NCBI GenBank assembly: GCA_013368375.1
Contig: JAACJP010000013.1
Coordinates: 124,001-188,000 of the forward strand
Direction: 5' to 3'
Origin: Tricholomella constricta
Lineage: Eukaryota > Basidiomycota > Agaricomycetes > Agaricales > Lyophyllaceae
DNA length: 64,000 nucleotides
The first letter of the stretch is position 1, and each line of letters opens with the position of its first letter. Of this stretch, positions 51,560 through 62,522 are shown piece after piece. The translations under genes and the position numbers were made by a program. Below the pieces are notes generated by a model. That model saw nothing but the letters and a program-made list of their open reading frames with translations, was not told where the DNA came from and ran no database searches.

Positions 51560-54500
51560 ATGGAGAAGAGCAACAAACGAAAACGCGATGCCGACTACCC
51601 CAGGATCTCATACCACACGTCCACACGGACTTTTGACCGATTATTCAAAGGTACAATATTTTGCTCCTCTCCCCCGAACTCAATGTCTCAAGGTCTCTCC
51701 ATTTCCAGAGGAATCGCTCGCTGAGATGAAGGAAGTAGCCAGGAGAAAACTGGGTCTCAGCTCGACTACGCCGATTTCTTTCGTTCAGCTTCGCGAAGAC
51801 AAAACCGTTGACCTAGAGGACGGTAAGTCGAAGCTTCTTAAAATTCAAATCATTGACATATAATCTGGCCGCAGATGATGACTTTGATGCGTTCTACTCT
51901 CTGGCCCATTCGACTAATCTTGTGAATGTCAGGGTGTCCACTGGAAGCTTGGGCAATGAGCCAATAGCCGAAGCGCCTATGGTACGATATTTTTTTTGGA
52001 TTTATCCTACTTGACGGCGCTCATAATATCCACCAAGGCGCCTACTATCAAGAGAACAAAGAAGCTCATCAATAGAGCACCATCTAACACCCCTTCCGAG
52101 GTTGATGGCGGACAGGCGGCTGACGATGAACGCGATACTCAAGGTGTAGGTAGCGATGAAGCTGTCATCCACTCGCCGAAGGTCTTGTCTGGTGCCGCTG
52201 ATGCCAGAGGGCCCCGTAAGAAGAAGAGAAAGGCCAGTATGGGTGATTCTGTTGTAGACAACATGAACAACCAGCCGAATACTGCCGTCGTCCCCGGGGC
52301 TGCGCCATCCGGCACAGGTTTTGCTCCACTCGTCGACAATGTAGCTTCAACGCCGACACAGAAAGTGATACCTCCTGCCAGTCAGCTTATTGCGAGTAAC
52401 ACACAGAAAAAGCAAAAACAGAGGCAATTAGCGGAGCCTCCCATCACGGAGCACTTGACAACGGAATCTGTATCTGTGGTTGAGAAGAGTTCAAAAAAGA
52501 AGTCAACAACGAAGGGTTCACAGTATGCCGCTGCAGTACATTCCTCAGAGGAAATAATTGAAGCGGTTTCGGAAAAATCAGGTTGGTGCGACACTATCTA
52601 TTGTCATTGAATAAGTTGACACAGCCTTCAGCGACAAAAAGCTTAAATGCAGAGGAGCCCACGGTATCTTCTAAACAGCCAGAAGGTACCACTCATCTAA
52701 TCAGCCTTTCAAACAAACTAAACTATACACAGCGAAGAAAAGAAAACCCAAGAAGCGACAGTCTCGGTCTGATCGTACGAAACGATAAAGAAGTTGATTA
52801 TATGAGCTCATTGTTTTTCAGGCGAGTTGGCGGCCAAGGCATCGAACCCAACGACCGACGCTTCGATTGAGGAGGGTAAGCACCTGTCGTTCTTCTGGTA
52901 TATTCTCACTGACCAGAAAATCCAACTGACAGTCGCTGAAGAGGTTCACGAGAATGACGTTGCCAATGGTAATGATGAAAATTTAAGCAGTAAGTTCCTC
53001 AGACCAGGTTTTAAAATCACAGAATTTTCAAAAATAATCAGCGCGCGATACAAGCTCGAAAAAGAAAGGCAGGCGGCACACGTCAGAAGAACTCAGGACA
53101 GCCGAGGCTGACGTGGAGGCTGCTTTCACAAGGATTTTGGCGGCGAATCGAGCAGCATTGGCAGCCTCTGTTAGCGTCACGCCCCCGGTTCAACAAACAG
53201 TTCTAGGGCCTACGCAGAAAATCAAGGGAAAAAAAAGGACGAAAAGGACCATTAACTCGGAAGCTGAGGGTTCACGAACTGAGGACTGTGTTGATATGCC
53301 TGCACCACCATCTGGGGCAATCTGGCCATCAGACTCTGGCCCTGACAACTCTACTTGCCCACTGTGCCTGCTGTCACCTCTACACAGTCGAAAAAAGTGT
53401 CCACTGGTACTTGGGGGTCCTGAATCTCTAGAACAGCGGCTTTCCGAAATCCAAGAGGCTTCTCCTGATGAAGCGGATAACCGAGACGAGATAATTGCAG
53501 AAATACGACAGCTGCTTGCACTGTCCAAGAAGGACAGAGAGACGAACATTTCACCACAAGCGAACAGAAATCTCTCCCAGGCATCTTTTCACCAGATCCA
53601 AAATTTATCTATCAGTGGGAAAATCTCAAACCGTCCTTCTGGTTCCCAAACCAAAAAAGTGATGCCGATGCCCTCCCCGCATATCGAAGACAGCGACACC
53701 TCTTCGGAAGAGACATCCGATGGTGAGACGCCTGGCGAAACCAATGTACTCCCGTTTGTTCTTAACGACGCGGCCTCCTTGGCTAATATCAATCTGGATG
53801 AGCTTATCCGTGGTCCTAATATACCTGCTCTCCGTGCTGCCGACATCTCTTCACCAGACATCAGTGAGGAGGAAGAGGAACAGGTTCTTGAGGAAGAGGA
53901 GGAAGAGGCGCCGCGCCCATCCCGAAAAACTGGTATCCGAGACTCATCAGATGACACGAATTCCTGCAGCGATGACGAAAACTCCGCAGCAGGAGAGGGT
54001 CGACGTACACCAACGAATGACCCAAAGCCTGACGTTCTCTTGGGTCCCGGTACGGAGCATATGTCCTTTCAAGCCGTTGACCAGCTCGGAGAATCACAGG
54101 AAGTTGACCGTTCCGCTGATACTGCCTTCGGAGCTGCCTTGGCGGCGGACACTGCTGTTTTCAATTTGACAGATAGTTCACAAAGCATTGCTTCTTCGTC
54201 GCAGCTTCCGAGGAATACTTCGGCCTTGGCGTCAAGTAGGACCCAGGTGACTCAAGCCTCTCCCAACGCAGAAACTCTTGCTATGACACTACCCATCGCC
54301 ACCCCCATGCTTCCCACTGAACCTCCAGCTTCTCAACCCATCGTGTCGCCAACCTTGACGGATCCAGCCAACTCTACATCGGGCAGTGATACACGCGAGG
54401 AAAACAGGCCTACTGGTTTAGTCCAAAGGATGAGAACTCGAAGTGGCAAGAACTCCAATTACGGTAAACCTCCCGTCACTCCTAATGCGACTCAGACACC

Positions 54501-55290
54501 TCGAAATCGGTTTACTCAAGCCAGTCAGGAAATCCCGGATAGCGCTGTGCGAAGAACCAGAGCTGCTACTCGGAGGCAAACGCTTGGCGCGATGACGCCA
54601 CCCGTTCTTACAACGAGCCTCGGGAAGCTAAGTCGAGTAATTCGAGAATCTGGCTCGTCCAAGGCGATCGAAGGCTCAAATGGCGTGACCGCTTCCTCGA
54701 ACTTCCAAGGCCCCACGTCGTTAGACACGTGGGCAACGCTCAAACCCTCGTCACCCTTTCCTGACACTGACGCAACGATGATGGTTGATGAACTCGAATC
54801 AAGCAGCTCCCCTCTATATACCAAAATGGACGGTGCTAACCCTGAAGAGGAGGGTGCTTCGCAGGAAGCTCCGACCAAGGATCCTCTGTTTATTCTTACA
54901 GAAAGCCAGCCACCTTTTCCGTACTCACAGTGGAACGATGCGCCTCAACAACAGGAAGCGGAACACGACCCAATATCGAACGACTCGGATGACGCAAATG
55001 AAGTTGAAGCATCAGTGAAGCGGCCACAGCCCAAGCCAAGTCAGACGGCGAGGTATCGTCGGTTGACAGATATCACCATTGACCATGGATTGTTCTCGAC
55101 ACCGGCAAACTTACGACCTGCCCGCTTTTCACCCTTGGGTAATCAGTTGGCGACGGATATGTACGGGAGGACAGGGCAGGAGGAGATTGAGTCCGAATCG
55201 GATTCTGGGTCCGATGACTCCGATACACAGGAGCAGTCGCACATCCCAAAATCGAGGAGAGCGGGCGTGACGAGGAACAGGAGGAAGTAG
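51560..55290 (+). CDS. Large disordered nuclear protein with ubiquitin-like N-terminus and zinc-knuckle-like motif
   Basis: Unrecognised protein of ~1,100 residues. First exons: MEKSNKRKRDADYPRISYHT, TFDRLFK, EMKEVARRKLGLSSTTPISF, VQLREDKTVDLEDDDDFDAF, TNLVNVRVSTG. This is a ~75-residue beta-grasp (ubiquitin/PB1-like) pattern behind a basic leader. The middle is Lys/Ser/Thr-rich with several short exons (52.0-53.1 kb). A long 3' exon (~53.05-55.29 kb) starts with a helix (SEELRTAEADVEAAFTRILA), then a C-x2-C-x5-H-x4-C motif (CPLCLLSPLHSRKKC) with PLVLGGPESLEQRLSEIQ, then ~550 disordered residues with acidic runs (SEEEEEQVLEEEEEEAP), ending SRRAGVTRNRRK. Nuclear location inferred from basic ends. 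Internal exon borders are approximate. Confidence 0.7.
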
Positions 55291-55632
55291 AATTAGGACC
55301 CGTCCGATGGGGGATTTAATCTGAATTCAAGTGGCTTGGACCCACTCGGTGTGGAAGGCGAGTAGTCGAGATAGGCTCCCGGCGATATAATTAGAATCCG
55401 AGCACGTGGTGAAAAAATTTAAAAAGTTGACTCGATTTCAGTTTGGTCCTTGCACACACACAACCAGGATCCTTCAAGAAGTGAATGCTCTTCACCGCAA
55501 GTACCAGAGACGAGTCCGTCCCTTTCACTATTGCCATCTTTCTCTTGTCTAATTGTCTTCCCAGCTACCTCAGTGACCTCGTATACACTCTTCCTTGTCT
55601 TTAAATCACACAACCAGGTTTACTCTTGAACC
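55291..55632. other. Intergenic region before CPA1, 342 bp
   Basis: Tandem gene spacing: 3' UTR of the disordered-protein gene and promoter/leader of CPA1, pyrimidine-rich near 55.5-55.6 kb. Fungal CPA1 leaders often carry an arginine-attenuator peptide upstream frame; I could not find a convincing one here. Confidence 0.45.
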
Positions 55633-57105
55633 ATGCTCGGCCGTTCATTCATACGTATCCCTCGTCTCGCCCGAGGTCTGGCTACCCAGTCAGGTCCCAT
55701 AACAAGCATCCCCGCTGCATTGCATCTCAAAACTGGTCAGTCTTTCCATGGACGGTCGTTTGGTGCTCCCAAAAGCATCTTTGGAGAGACAGTTTTCTCG
55801 ACTTCTATCACGTCCTGTTCGTTTCTTTTTCTTCCTTGTCTTTTGCCCCTCTCATTCCCTGCCCTTCCAGATACCGAATCCATGACCGACCCTTCTTATC
55901 GTGGTCAAATCTTGGTTTTCACTACGCCTCTCATCGGCAACTATGGTGTTCCCATGAACAAAGCTCCTTTCAACAGTAATGACGTTGGTGTCATTCTCGA
56001 ATCCGAAAACATCCAATGTGCCGCCGTCATCGTTGGGGACGTCGCAGAGAAATTTTCCCACTACACAGCCGTCGAATCCCTTGCTTCCTGGTGCCAGCGC
56101 CACGGCATCCCTGCCATCACTGGTGTAGATACCCGTGCCATCACCACGCTGCTGCGTGACCAGGGTACTACTCTTGGACGTGTAGCCGTCGGAGACGACG
56201 TCTCGGCACCCATCGCGGCCCAGGAGTTCTGGGACCCCTCCGCCGAGAACCTCGTTGATCAAGTCTCGACCAAAGCACCCTACCACTTAAACTCTGGCGG
56301 CTCAGTCAAGATCGCTGTCATCGACTTCGGCGCAAAGGCCAACATCTTGCGCTCCTTGGTCCGCCGTGATGCTGCCGTCACCGTTCTGCCGTGGAATTAC
56401 GACTTCAATGCCATCAGGGATCAATATGACGGCTTGTTCTTGACCAATGGCCCTGGCGACCCGAAGCATTGCATGGACGCGGCGCTCAAGTTGCGTCGCA
56501 CCCTACAGGAATGGGACAAGCCTGTCTTTGGTATTTGCATGGGACATCAAATTATTGGAATGGCTGCTGGATTGGATGCGTATCGAATGACCTTTGGAAA
56601 CCGTGGACATAACCAACCTGTTTTAGCGTTGGCTTCATCGGGTTCCATCAAGGCTGGCCGAGTCTATGTAACAAGGTACGTGAATCGACTGCATTTACCA
56701 GCGGTCTGCTGACTTGTGGCTTTTCAGTCAAAACCACCAATATGCCCTGAAATTGGAAGATCCTTTTCCTAAAGGCTGGGAACCCTTCTTCATCAACTGC
56801 AACGATTCGTCGGTCGAAGGAATCAAGTCTACAGCGGAATCCGGCAAGAAGGTTTGGGGCGTTCAATTCCATCCTGAAAGTGCTGGTGGCCCTCTGGATA
56901 CCATTGAGGTCCGTTTTCGCGTTCAGGCTTGAATTCTGCAAGGAAGCTTATTCTCGGCTGTCAGATGTTCACCGATTTCGTCCTGGAGTGTAAAGCTCAC
57001 AAGCTCCAGAACGCATCGTTCACGACACAGAAAGCGGCGGAGTCAATCCCGGTGGATACATTTGTTACACCCGTAGCCACCCCTCGAATTGCGGTTCAGG
57101 CCTGA
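55633..57105 (+). CDS. CPA1: Arginine-specific carbamoyl-phosphate synthase small subunit
   Basis: Glutamine amidotransferase subunit of carbamoyl-phosphate synthase for arginine synthesis. The N-terminus MLGRSFIRIPRLARGLATQS is an Arg-rich mitochondrial presequence. CPSase small-chain N-domain: LHLKTGQSFHGRSFGAPKSI, GQILVFTTPLIGNYGVP, GIPAITGVDTRAITTLLRDQ, GTTLGRVAV. Class I GATase: IAVIDFGAKANILRSLVRRD, LFLTNGPGDPKHC, nucleophile Cys in PVFGICMGHQIIGMAAGLDA, His/Glu in WGVQFHPESAGGPLDT. Introns at ~55.81-55.87, 56.67-56.73 and 56.91-56.96 kb; the last joins TIE to MFTDFVLECKAHKL. Ends VATPRIAVQA-stop. Catalytic triad intact, length usual. Confidence 0.95.
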
Positions 57106-57226
57106 GTGTGTGTAGAGAGCCCTGGTTATGATTGTACAATATAGTTTTTTTTTCGTTGTTGCCAAGACTGGTTTCTAACTGATCGAAGTTGCATTACAAC
57201 CTTACCACCACAACGTTGTAGTCACT

Positions 57227-58807
57227 ATGAATTTTTTGGACACCTATGACATTCCAGGCCAAACTACACCGACACAGGAACCACAGCAGAGTCTGAATGA
57301 GGAGGTATCAGAAGTGATTGGGCGGCTTGGCCGGTTTTGGGGAGGCTTCAGGAAACAGGCAAGAATCTGCGGCTGCAAAGCCCAGCCGTCATTTTCACGG
57401 AATTTTACAGAGCCAAAGCGTTCTTCAAACTGCACGCAAAGACTTCAGCGAGGTCGTAACTCAAGCGCAGAAGGAATTGACGAAATTGACCAGTGAACCG
57501 ACCGCGGCGGCTTCAACCTCGACGACAGAGCCAACGAACCCCGAGGGTGACGCATCTTCCCCTCCGGCGACTGGAAACGCTGAGGCGGATGGCGATTCAT
57601 CCCAACCATCTACCTCTACGCAGGAAGAAACCGCCTCCACCACTATATCGACGACTCCTACCTCCCTTCTCTCGCGTCTCCAGTCAGCATTACCTCCTAA
57701 TCTCCTCGAGACAGCCCGGAACCAACTCCCAGAATCTTTAAAGCATGCATCCGAGAACATCGACATTCCCCAGCTCCGCGCCAATTTCGTGAGCGAATTC
57801 CAGCGTGTCCAGGGGGTTACCCGCGCGCAAGCGGAGGAGTACGCGCACAAGAGTGAAGCACTCTTGCGCGAGGCCGTCAAGGAAGCCGGGGAGGTCCTGC
57901 GGGATGCTGTGAAGATACTGCCTCCGGAGGAGGAGGCACGAAATGGGGCGTCGGGGCTGGTCTGGGATGGATCAGATATGTGGTCGCTCCCGTTGGAGCC
58001 ATCGGACGCGGCATCTTCGAGTAATCCATCGACCTCACAAGCCACACCACAACGACGCAATGTTGATACTCAGGACGCAGTTACCACTCGTGCGGAATCC
58101 TTGTTCAGACGGCTGAAGCAGGACCCTGCTATCATTCGGCATGACCCTGCGGTGGATGGAGGGGAGCTATATTCTATGTGGCTTGCTGCGGAGGTTACTC
58201 CGAAGGAGGGCGGTATAGAAGGAGAGCACTGGTCAGCCAAGGTCTCTGCACTACTCGACCAGCCTGGCTCAGAACTCAAGGCCACCAGAGATACGTTGGG
58301 TACGCAGATACCGTGCGGTCTTCGCTGTCATTGCTGATTTTTACAATGTGCAGTGCCTTCCGAATTAACCGAAGCTGAATTTTGGATGCGCTTCTTTTTC
58401 CGGGCCCATCAGATTGAGGTGGAAGAGCAAAAACGCAAATCCCTTCTTGAGGGTAATGACTTGAACTGTGTTCGGTGTCAATCTACTCAAATTTTTTCGT
58501 AGGAACTCTCGAGGAGGAAGATTTCAGCTGGGAGGACGACGACGAAGCGGCGCCCAGCGAAGTGCTCTCGACTTCAGCATCGGTCATAACATCCTCCGCT
58601 GCCGAATCCCTGACGAACGAGAAGCTGGCGCAAGTAGCGGACAATTCCCAAAACTTATCGACCACGCTGTCCACGATCGCCCGAGATAGTGGCGAAGACT
58701 ACGATGTTGTATCGTTGGGCAATGTGAGCCCGAGGGTGGTGTCCAAACCTCTTGCTCCATCAGAGACGAAGGATAATACATCTGACGCAGATAGTGATTG
58801 GGAATAA
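57227..58807 (+). CDS. BSD-domain protein
   Basis: Starts MNFLDTYDIPGQTTPTQEPQ, then SLNEEVSEVIGRLGRFWGGF-RKQ. The next exon, SQSVLQTARKDFSEVVTQAQ, is reached by a 52-nt intron with a GC donor (57359-57410). An amphipathic helical and Ser/Thr-rich middle follows (LLSRLQSALPPNLLETARNQ, AQAEEYAHKSEALLREAVKE). The BSD domain sits at ~58.1-58.45 kb (ESLFRRLKQDPAIIRHDP, then PSELTEAEFWMRFFFRAHQI with the W-x-x-FF core), ending in an acidic tail (EEDFSWEDDDEAAP, TSDADSDWE-stop). BSD domains occur in TFIIH p62, synapse-associated proteins and DOS2-like fungal proteins. The layout is closest to the DOS2/SYAP1 kind; molecular role unknown. Confidence 0.85.
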
Positions 58808-59141
58808 TTGTGCCAATCGTTCTTTTCTTCTGCTTGTGCTTCAGTACAAGTTGTATAGTTCTAAATTCCAAATTTTATTCAAGCAGCTGTGTCACATCTT
58901 AAAATGTTGCCTTGGACATTCGCGCATTGTATTCGAAGTGAGTTGAACGGTAACGGCATAACCTATCACGACTTGACGGTAAACCGTAACAAAGGCAGCG
59001 ATTTACTTTCTGAAATTCAACGATAAGGATTACTTCGAATATAACTACATGATACGTGAGTCGAAGTGAAAACAATAAGACCCTGGACGTCGCATTATTC
59101 ACGAGACAAAGTCATGTCGTGGTGTATCGTAGAGAGCGTCA
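58808..59141. other. Convergent intergenic region, 334 bp
   Basis: Between the BSD gene stop (plus) and the MFS gene stop (minus). AT-rich, presumably both 3' UTRs. No coding or RNA feature seen. Confidence 0.55.
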
Positions 59142-61443
59142 TTAGATAGTGTAATAGAACCCGGGCTGGCCTTCCAAGGGACCGAGCTTGCCCTCGCGAG
59201 CAAGCCTGTTCCGCCGAGTGAAGGTAAGTGTGGTCGCCCCCAACAAGGTGAGCATGAGGAATTGGCAGCCAATTGTCGCCCAGATGCCGTTAAGGTACCT
59301 GTAATCATTGTTTTTAACATCGGCAACGGGAAGGTAAAATAATATCATACCGTGGGTAATCTACCTGGCGGTATCTAAAGGATCGGAAGTTCATAACAAA
59401 AAGACCTTCGAGAGAACTGGTGCACTTACACAGTGGTGGCGAAGATACCTCCGATGCCTCCGAAAGCAATGATGACGGCAGTAGAGACGGATCGCTAGAC
59501 GATTATGAGAATTACATTCTTACGCCAGAGAAAGCTGAATATTACCTTGGTGTGCGAAACAACATTGTTGGCGTTCTAAGTCACAATGTTAGTAGATTGC
59601 CAAAACGATTGTGAAGAAGTGGACTTACGTATGACAAAACACCGGGTACACAAGCTGAGGCGCCTCCATTGGCAATAAAGAGTCCTGGATGATGATAGGT
59701 ATGACATATTGACTTCCACGATGGATGGGACGACTTACCGAGGTAGCGAGCACCGTTGTTCTTAGCGTAAGCGGTGATGAACAGCCCAATAATCGTGAAC
59801 ACTGTCTGGATGGCGATGAGAAGCGCCCTCTTCCTTGTCCTGTCAGAGATGTAGGCGAAACCAAAGCAACACATGGCCTATCCAGACTCATTAATTCGGA
59901 GAAAAAAGAAAGCTGATATGGAAAAGCTTACAGCGAAAACGCTTGGAGGCGCGGAGAGGAGCAAAGCATCCCGCACACTGTAGCCCATAGAAGACAAGAT
60001 GATCGTAACGAAGAATCCTGTTTCGAAATTGTGAGTCTTCAATTAGAAAACTGTTGGATGGGCCATGAATTCACCGATAGCGTATGCGGGCATTGTTGCA
60101 CACAAGAACATCATCGCTGAAGAAACGTCAGGCAATGTAAAATCCAGGTCGGCACTCTGAACACATACCGAATGCCCACATCGTCCAATCGCTCATGTGA
60201 AGACGGATTTTTGCCCAGGTCATCTCGTCCGGAAGAGAATCACCACGATCTTTCTCAACACGGTCAAGGATAAGCTAGCACGTCGTTAGGGCTGGTGTAT
60301 CATAGGCTGATGAAAATAGTGAATACCTTGGTCTGTTTCTCATCAAGGAACCGGTTCTTGTCTGGGAAATCCGCAACGAACATGTAGGTGAGAAGGCCAA
60401 GAACAATGGTGATGACACCTTCGATAATCTGGAGTGGTACAATTAATGTGTGCCAAAGAATAGCAAGAGCGAACAGCTCACGAAGATCCATTGCCAGCCG
60501 TTAAGGCCACCCCGCGGAGCGATCAGAGTTAGAGCATAAGCTGTGATTTTATGAGTGTCGGAGAACGTGGACAAAACATCACGCGCATACCGAAGATTGC
60601 ACTGAAACCACCGAGGAAAATGGAGAACAGGTAGAAGAAGGCGAGTCGCTTCTGCACCTCGTGTCGTTTATACCTACATCCAGAAATCAATCTTAGAAAC
60701 CAGATATTGAAGATGGCGCTCGAAAGACATACCAAGTCGTAATAATGAACACCAAAGCAGGGAAAAATCCGGCCTAAGAAGGGTTTGAATATCTCCTGGT
60801 GATATTCTCGAAGTGAAGAAATTCACACCTCGAAAACACCAAGGAAAACTCGGCAAAGCACAAGATACCCCCAAGTTGGGACGAAGCCCATTCCAAGCTG
60901 AGCGACACCCCATCCAACAACGCAAATCGTGAGCCATATGCGGGCACCGAGGACTCGCAGAACGACGTTACTCGGCAGCTGGCTAAAATAGGGTGTAAGA
61001 AGGAAGATCCGAACACACATAAGTTGACTCACAGGAGAATGTAGGGAACAAAATAAAGGCAAGATGCAATGCTGTATCGATCGCCAACGTAAAGTTTCTA
61101 CACGATGGTTGATTTAACCAAGATCAGACCACGAAGAAGAATTAACAACGTACCAAGTCTTTCTCCATGCCTGCAATGCGCGCGATACCAAGGTTCGTTC
61201 GGTCAATTAACGCAACAGCGTATAGCAACCCAAGCAAGGGTAACATGTGGAGGTCAACTTTCCATCTGTATTCGGTAGTTCAGGTTGAATGCACGACGAG
61301 TAGACAACAGACGATGAAACGTACAGGGTTTTCCTCACAAGCTCGGGAGAATATTCTTCTTCTTCCGAGACTTGCTCAACATCTTTGTTGACATCCTCGA
61401 TTTGCTTCTCATTGAGCTCGGAAGACTTCTTCGAGGAGGGCAT
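59142..61443 (-). CDS. MFS permease, anion:cation symporter (Dal5/Tna1-like)
   Basis: Twelve-helix plasma-membrane transporter of the ACS branch, whose known members move allantoate, nicotinate, biotin or similar carboxylates. The acidic N-tail MPSSKKSSELNEKQIEDVNK leads to LHMLPLLGLLYAVALIDRTN with the DRTNLGIAR signature, then YSIASCLYFVPYILLQLPSN, VLRVLGARIWLTICVVGWGV, GYLVLCRVFLGVFEAGFFPA, WYKRHEVQKRLAFFYLFSIF, GWQWIFIIEGVITIVLGLLT, YMFVADFPDKNRFL, CFGFAYISDRTRKRALLIAI, IIAFGGIGGIFATTVFR and YLNGIWATIGCQFLMLTLLG, ending GQPGFYYTI-stop. More than ten short introns. The start at 61443 is chosen over an upstream in-frame ATG at 61536 because the charged tail is typical. Substrate not predictable. 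Confidence 0.9.
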
Positions 61444-62522
61444 GATGGAGGGAGGAGTTCGACAATCTTTTGCACTCTCCATACAGACAATCTTTATAGC
61501 CTGCAAATTCCGGGATACAAGGCCAAGAGGAGCCAAGGAGATGATCCCCCATCGGAATCTCAGGCCCCAGACCTCCTGTCACAGGTTCGAGATGGGACCT
61601 CAGGAGTAGTTACACCAGTTTTCTCTTGGTGTGAGGCATGTGCATTGACAAACGTTATGTTGTTTGGATAACGGTCCGGCCAGAGCTGCAGTCACGAGAC
61701 CAACTACGGGAGCGGAAGAGCAACGGCAGCTGTTCTCTGTGTCGGTCCTCCCGCCATTCATTGCAGAATGCATTTTACGCACATAGATTGTGTTGTTCGA
61801 GCTTATCTGGAATAATGCGAAAGAAGACAGTTGTAAGGAACAGTTGCTGATCGAGCGCTGATGGGTGTCACTGAACTGCAACAGACTGCAACTTACTTCA
61901 AGCTTGTGAAAGAAATTCACGAAACCTGAGCGCCAATCATTGGGGACTTGGACGTTGCTACATGTGCATGAACTTCCATTGACCTCCAATAAATTTCACC
62001 AGGTCCGTCTTGGCAGGGGGTTTAAAGGTGTATTCTGCATCGAAAAGTTTCGACCAACAAAAAGCTCGATTTACTGTGGGGTTGGAGACTGTACACGAAT
62101 GAATTCGGATTGACTGTTAGCCTCTGTTAGCAAAGAAGCCAAGGCGGTATCTTTCATTACTACTTACCCCACATCAAAAGAATTAACGAGGTGTGGAACA
62201 ACGGTGCCCCGCATCCTAATGGCTGGGCACGGTCACGGTTATTGAAGTGGCCGGCGAGGAGAAATATTGAAATTGGTCGAGGAGTTTATGGTTGGTTTCC
62301 GAGGTAGAGAGGGGCGTAATTTGTAGTCGACGGTTATGAGTGTTTCCGAGATACGATCACGTCGACGGACACCAGCGGCGCAATCGCGGCGCAATCATAC
62401 GCCCGACGAACAGATCGCGATCACATTGTTTGGTTCACACGTCACCGCCAAATAACACCCCGCACGACCCGCGTGGTTCGTCCTCGTAAGTATATCCGAT
62501 CACTTGGGCCCAGGGGTCCACT
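61444..62522. other. Divergent intergenic region, ~1.1 kb
   Basis: Separates the MFS start (minus) from the metallophosphoesterase start (plus). I see no supported gene, RNA or repeat. Short open frames at 61.6-62.0 kb are unsupported. Confidence 0.5.

Noticed and set aside
57461..58060. 199-codon open frame on the minus strand
   Set aside because: Antisense shadow of the BSD-domain gene's Ser/Thr-rich exon.
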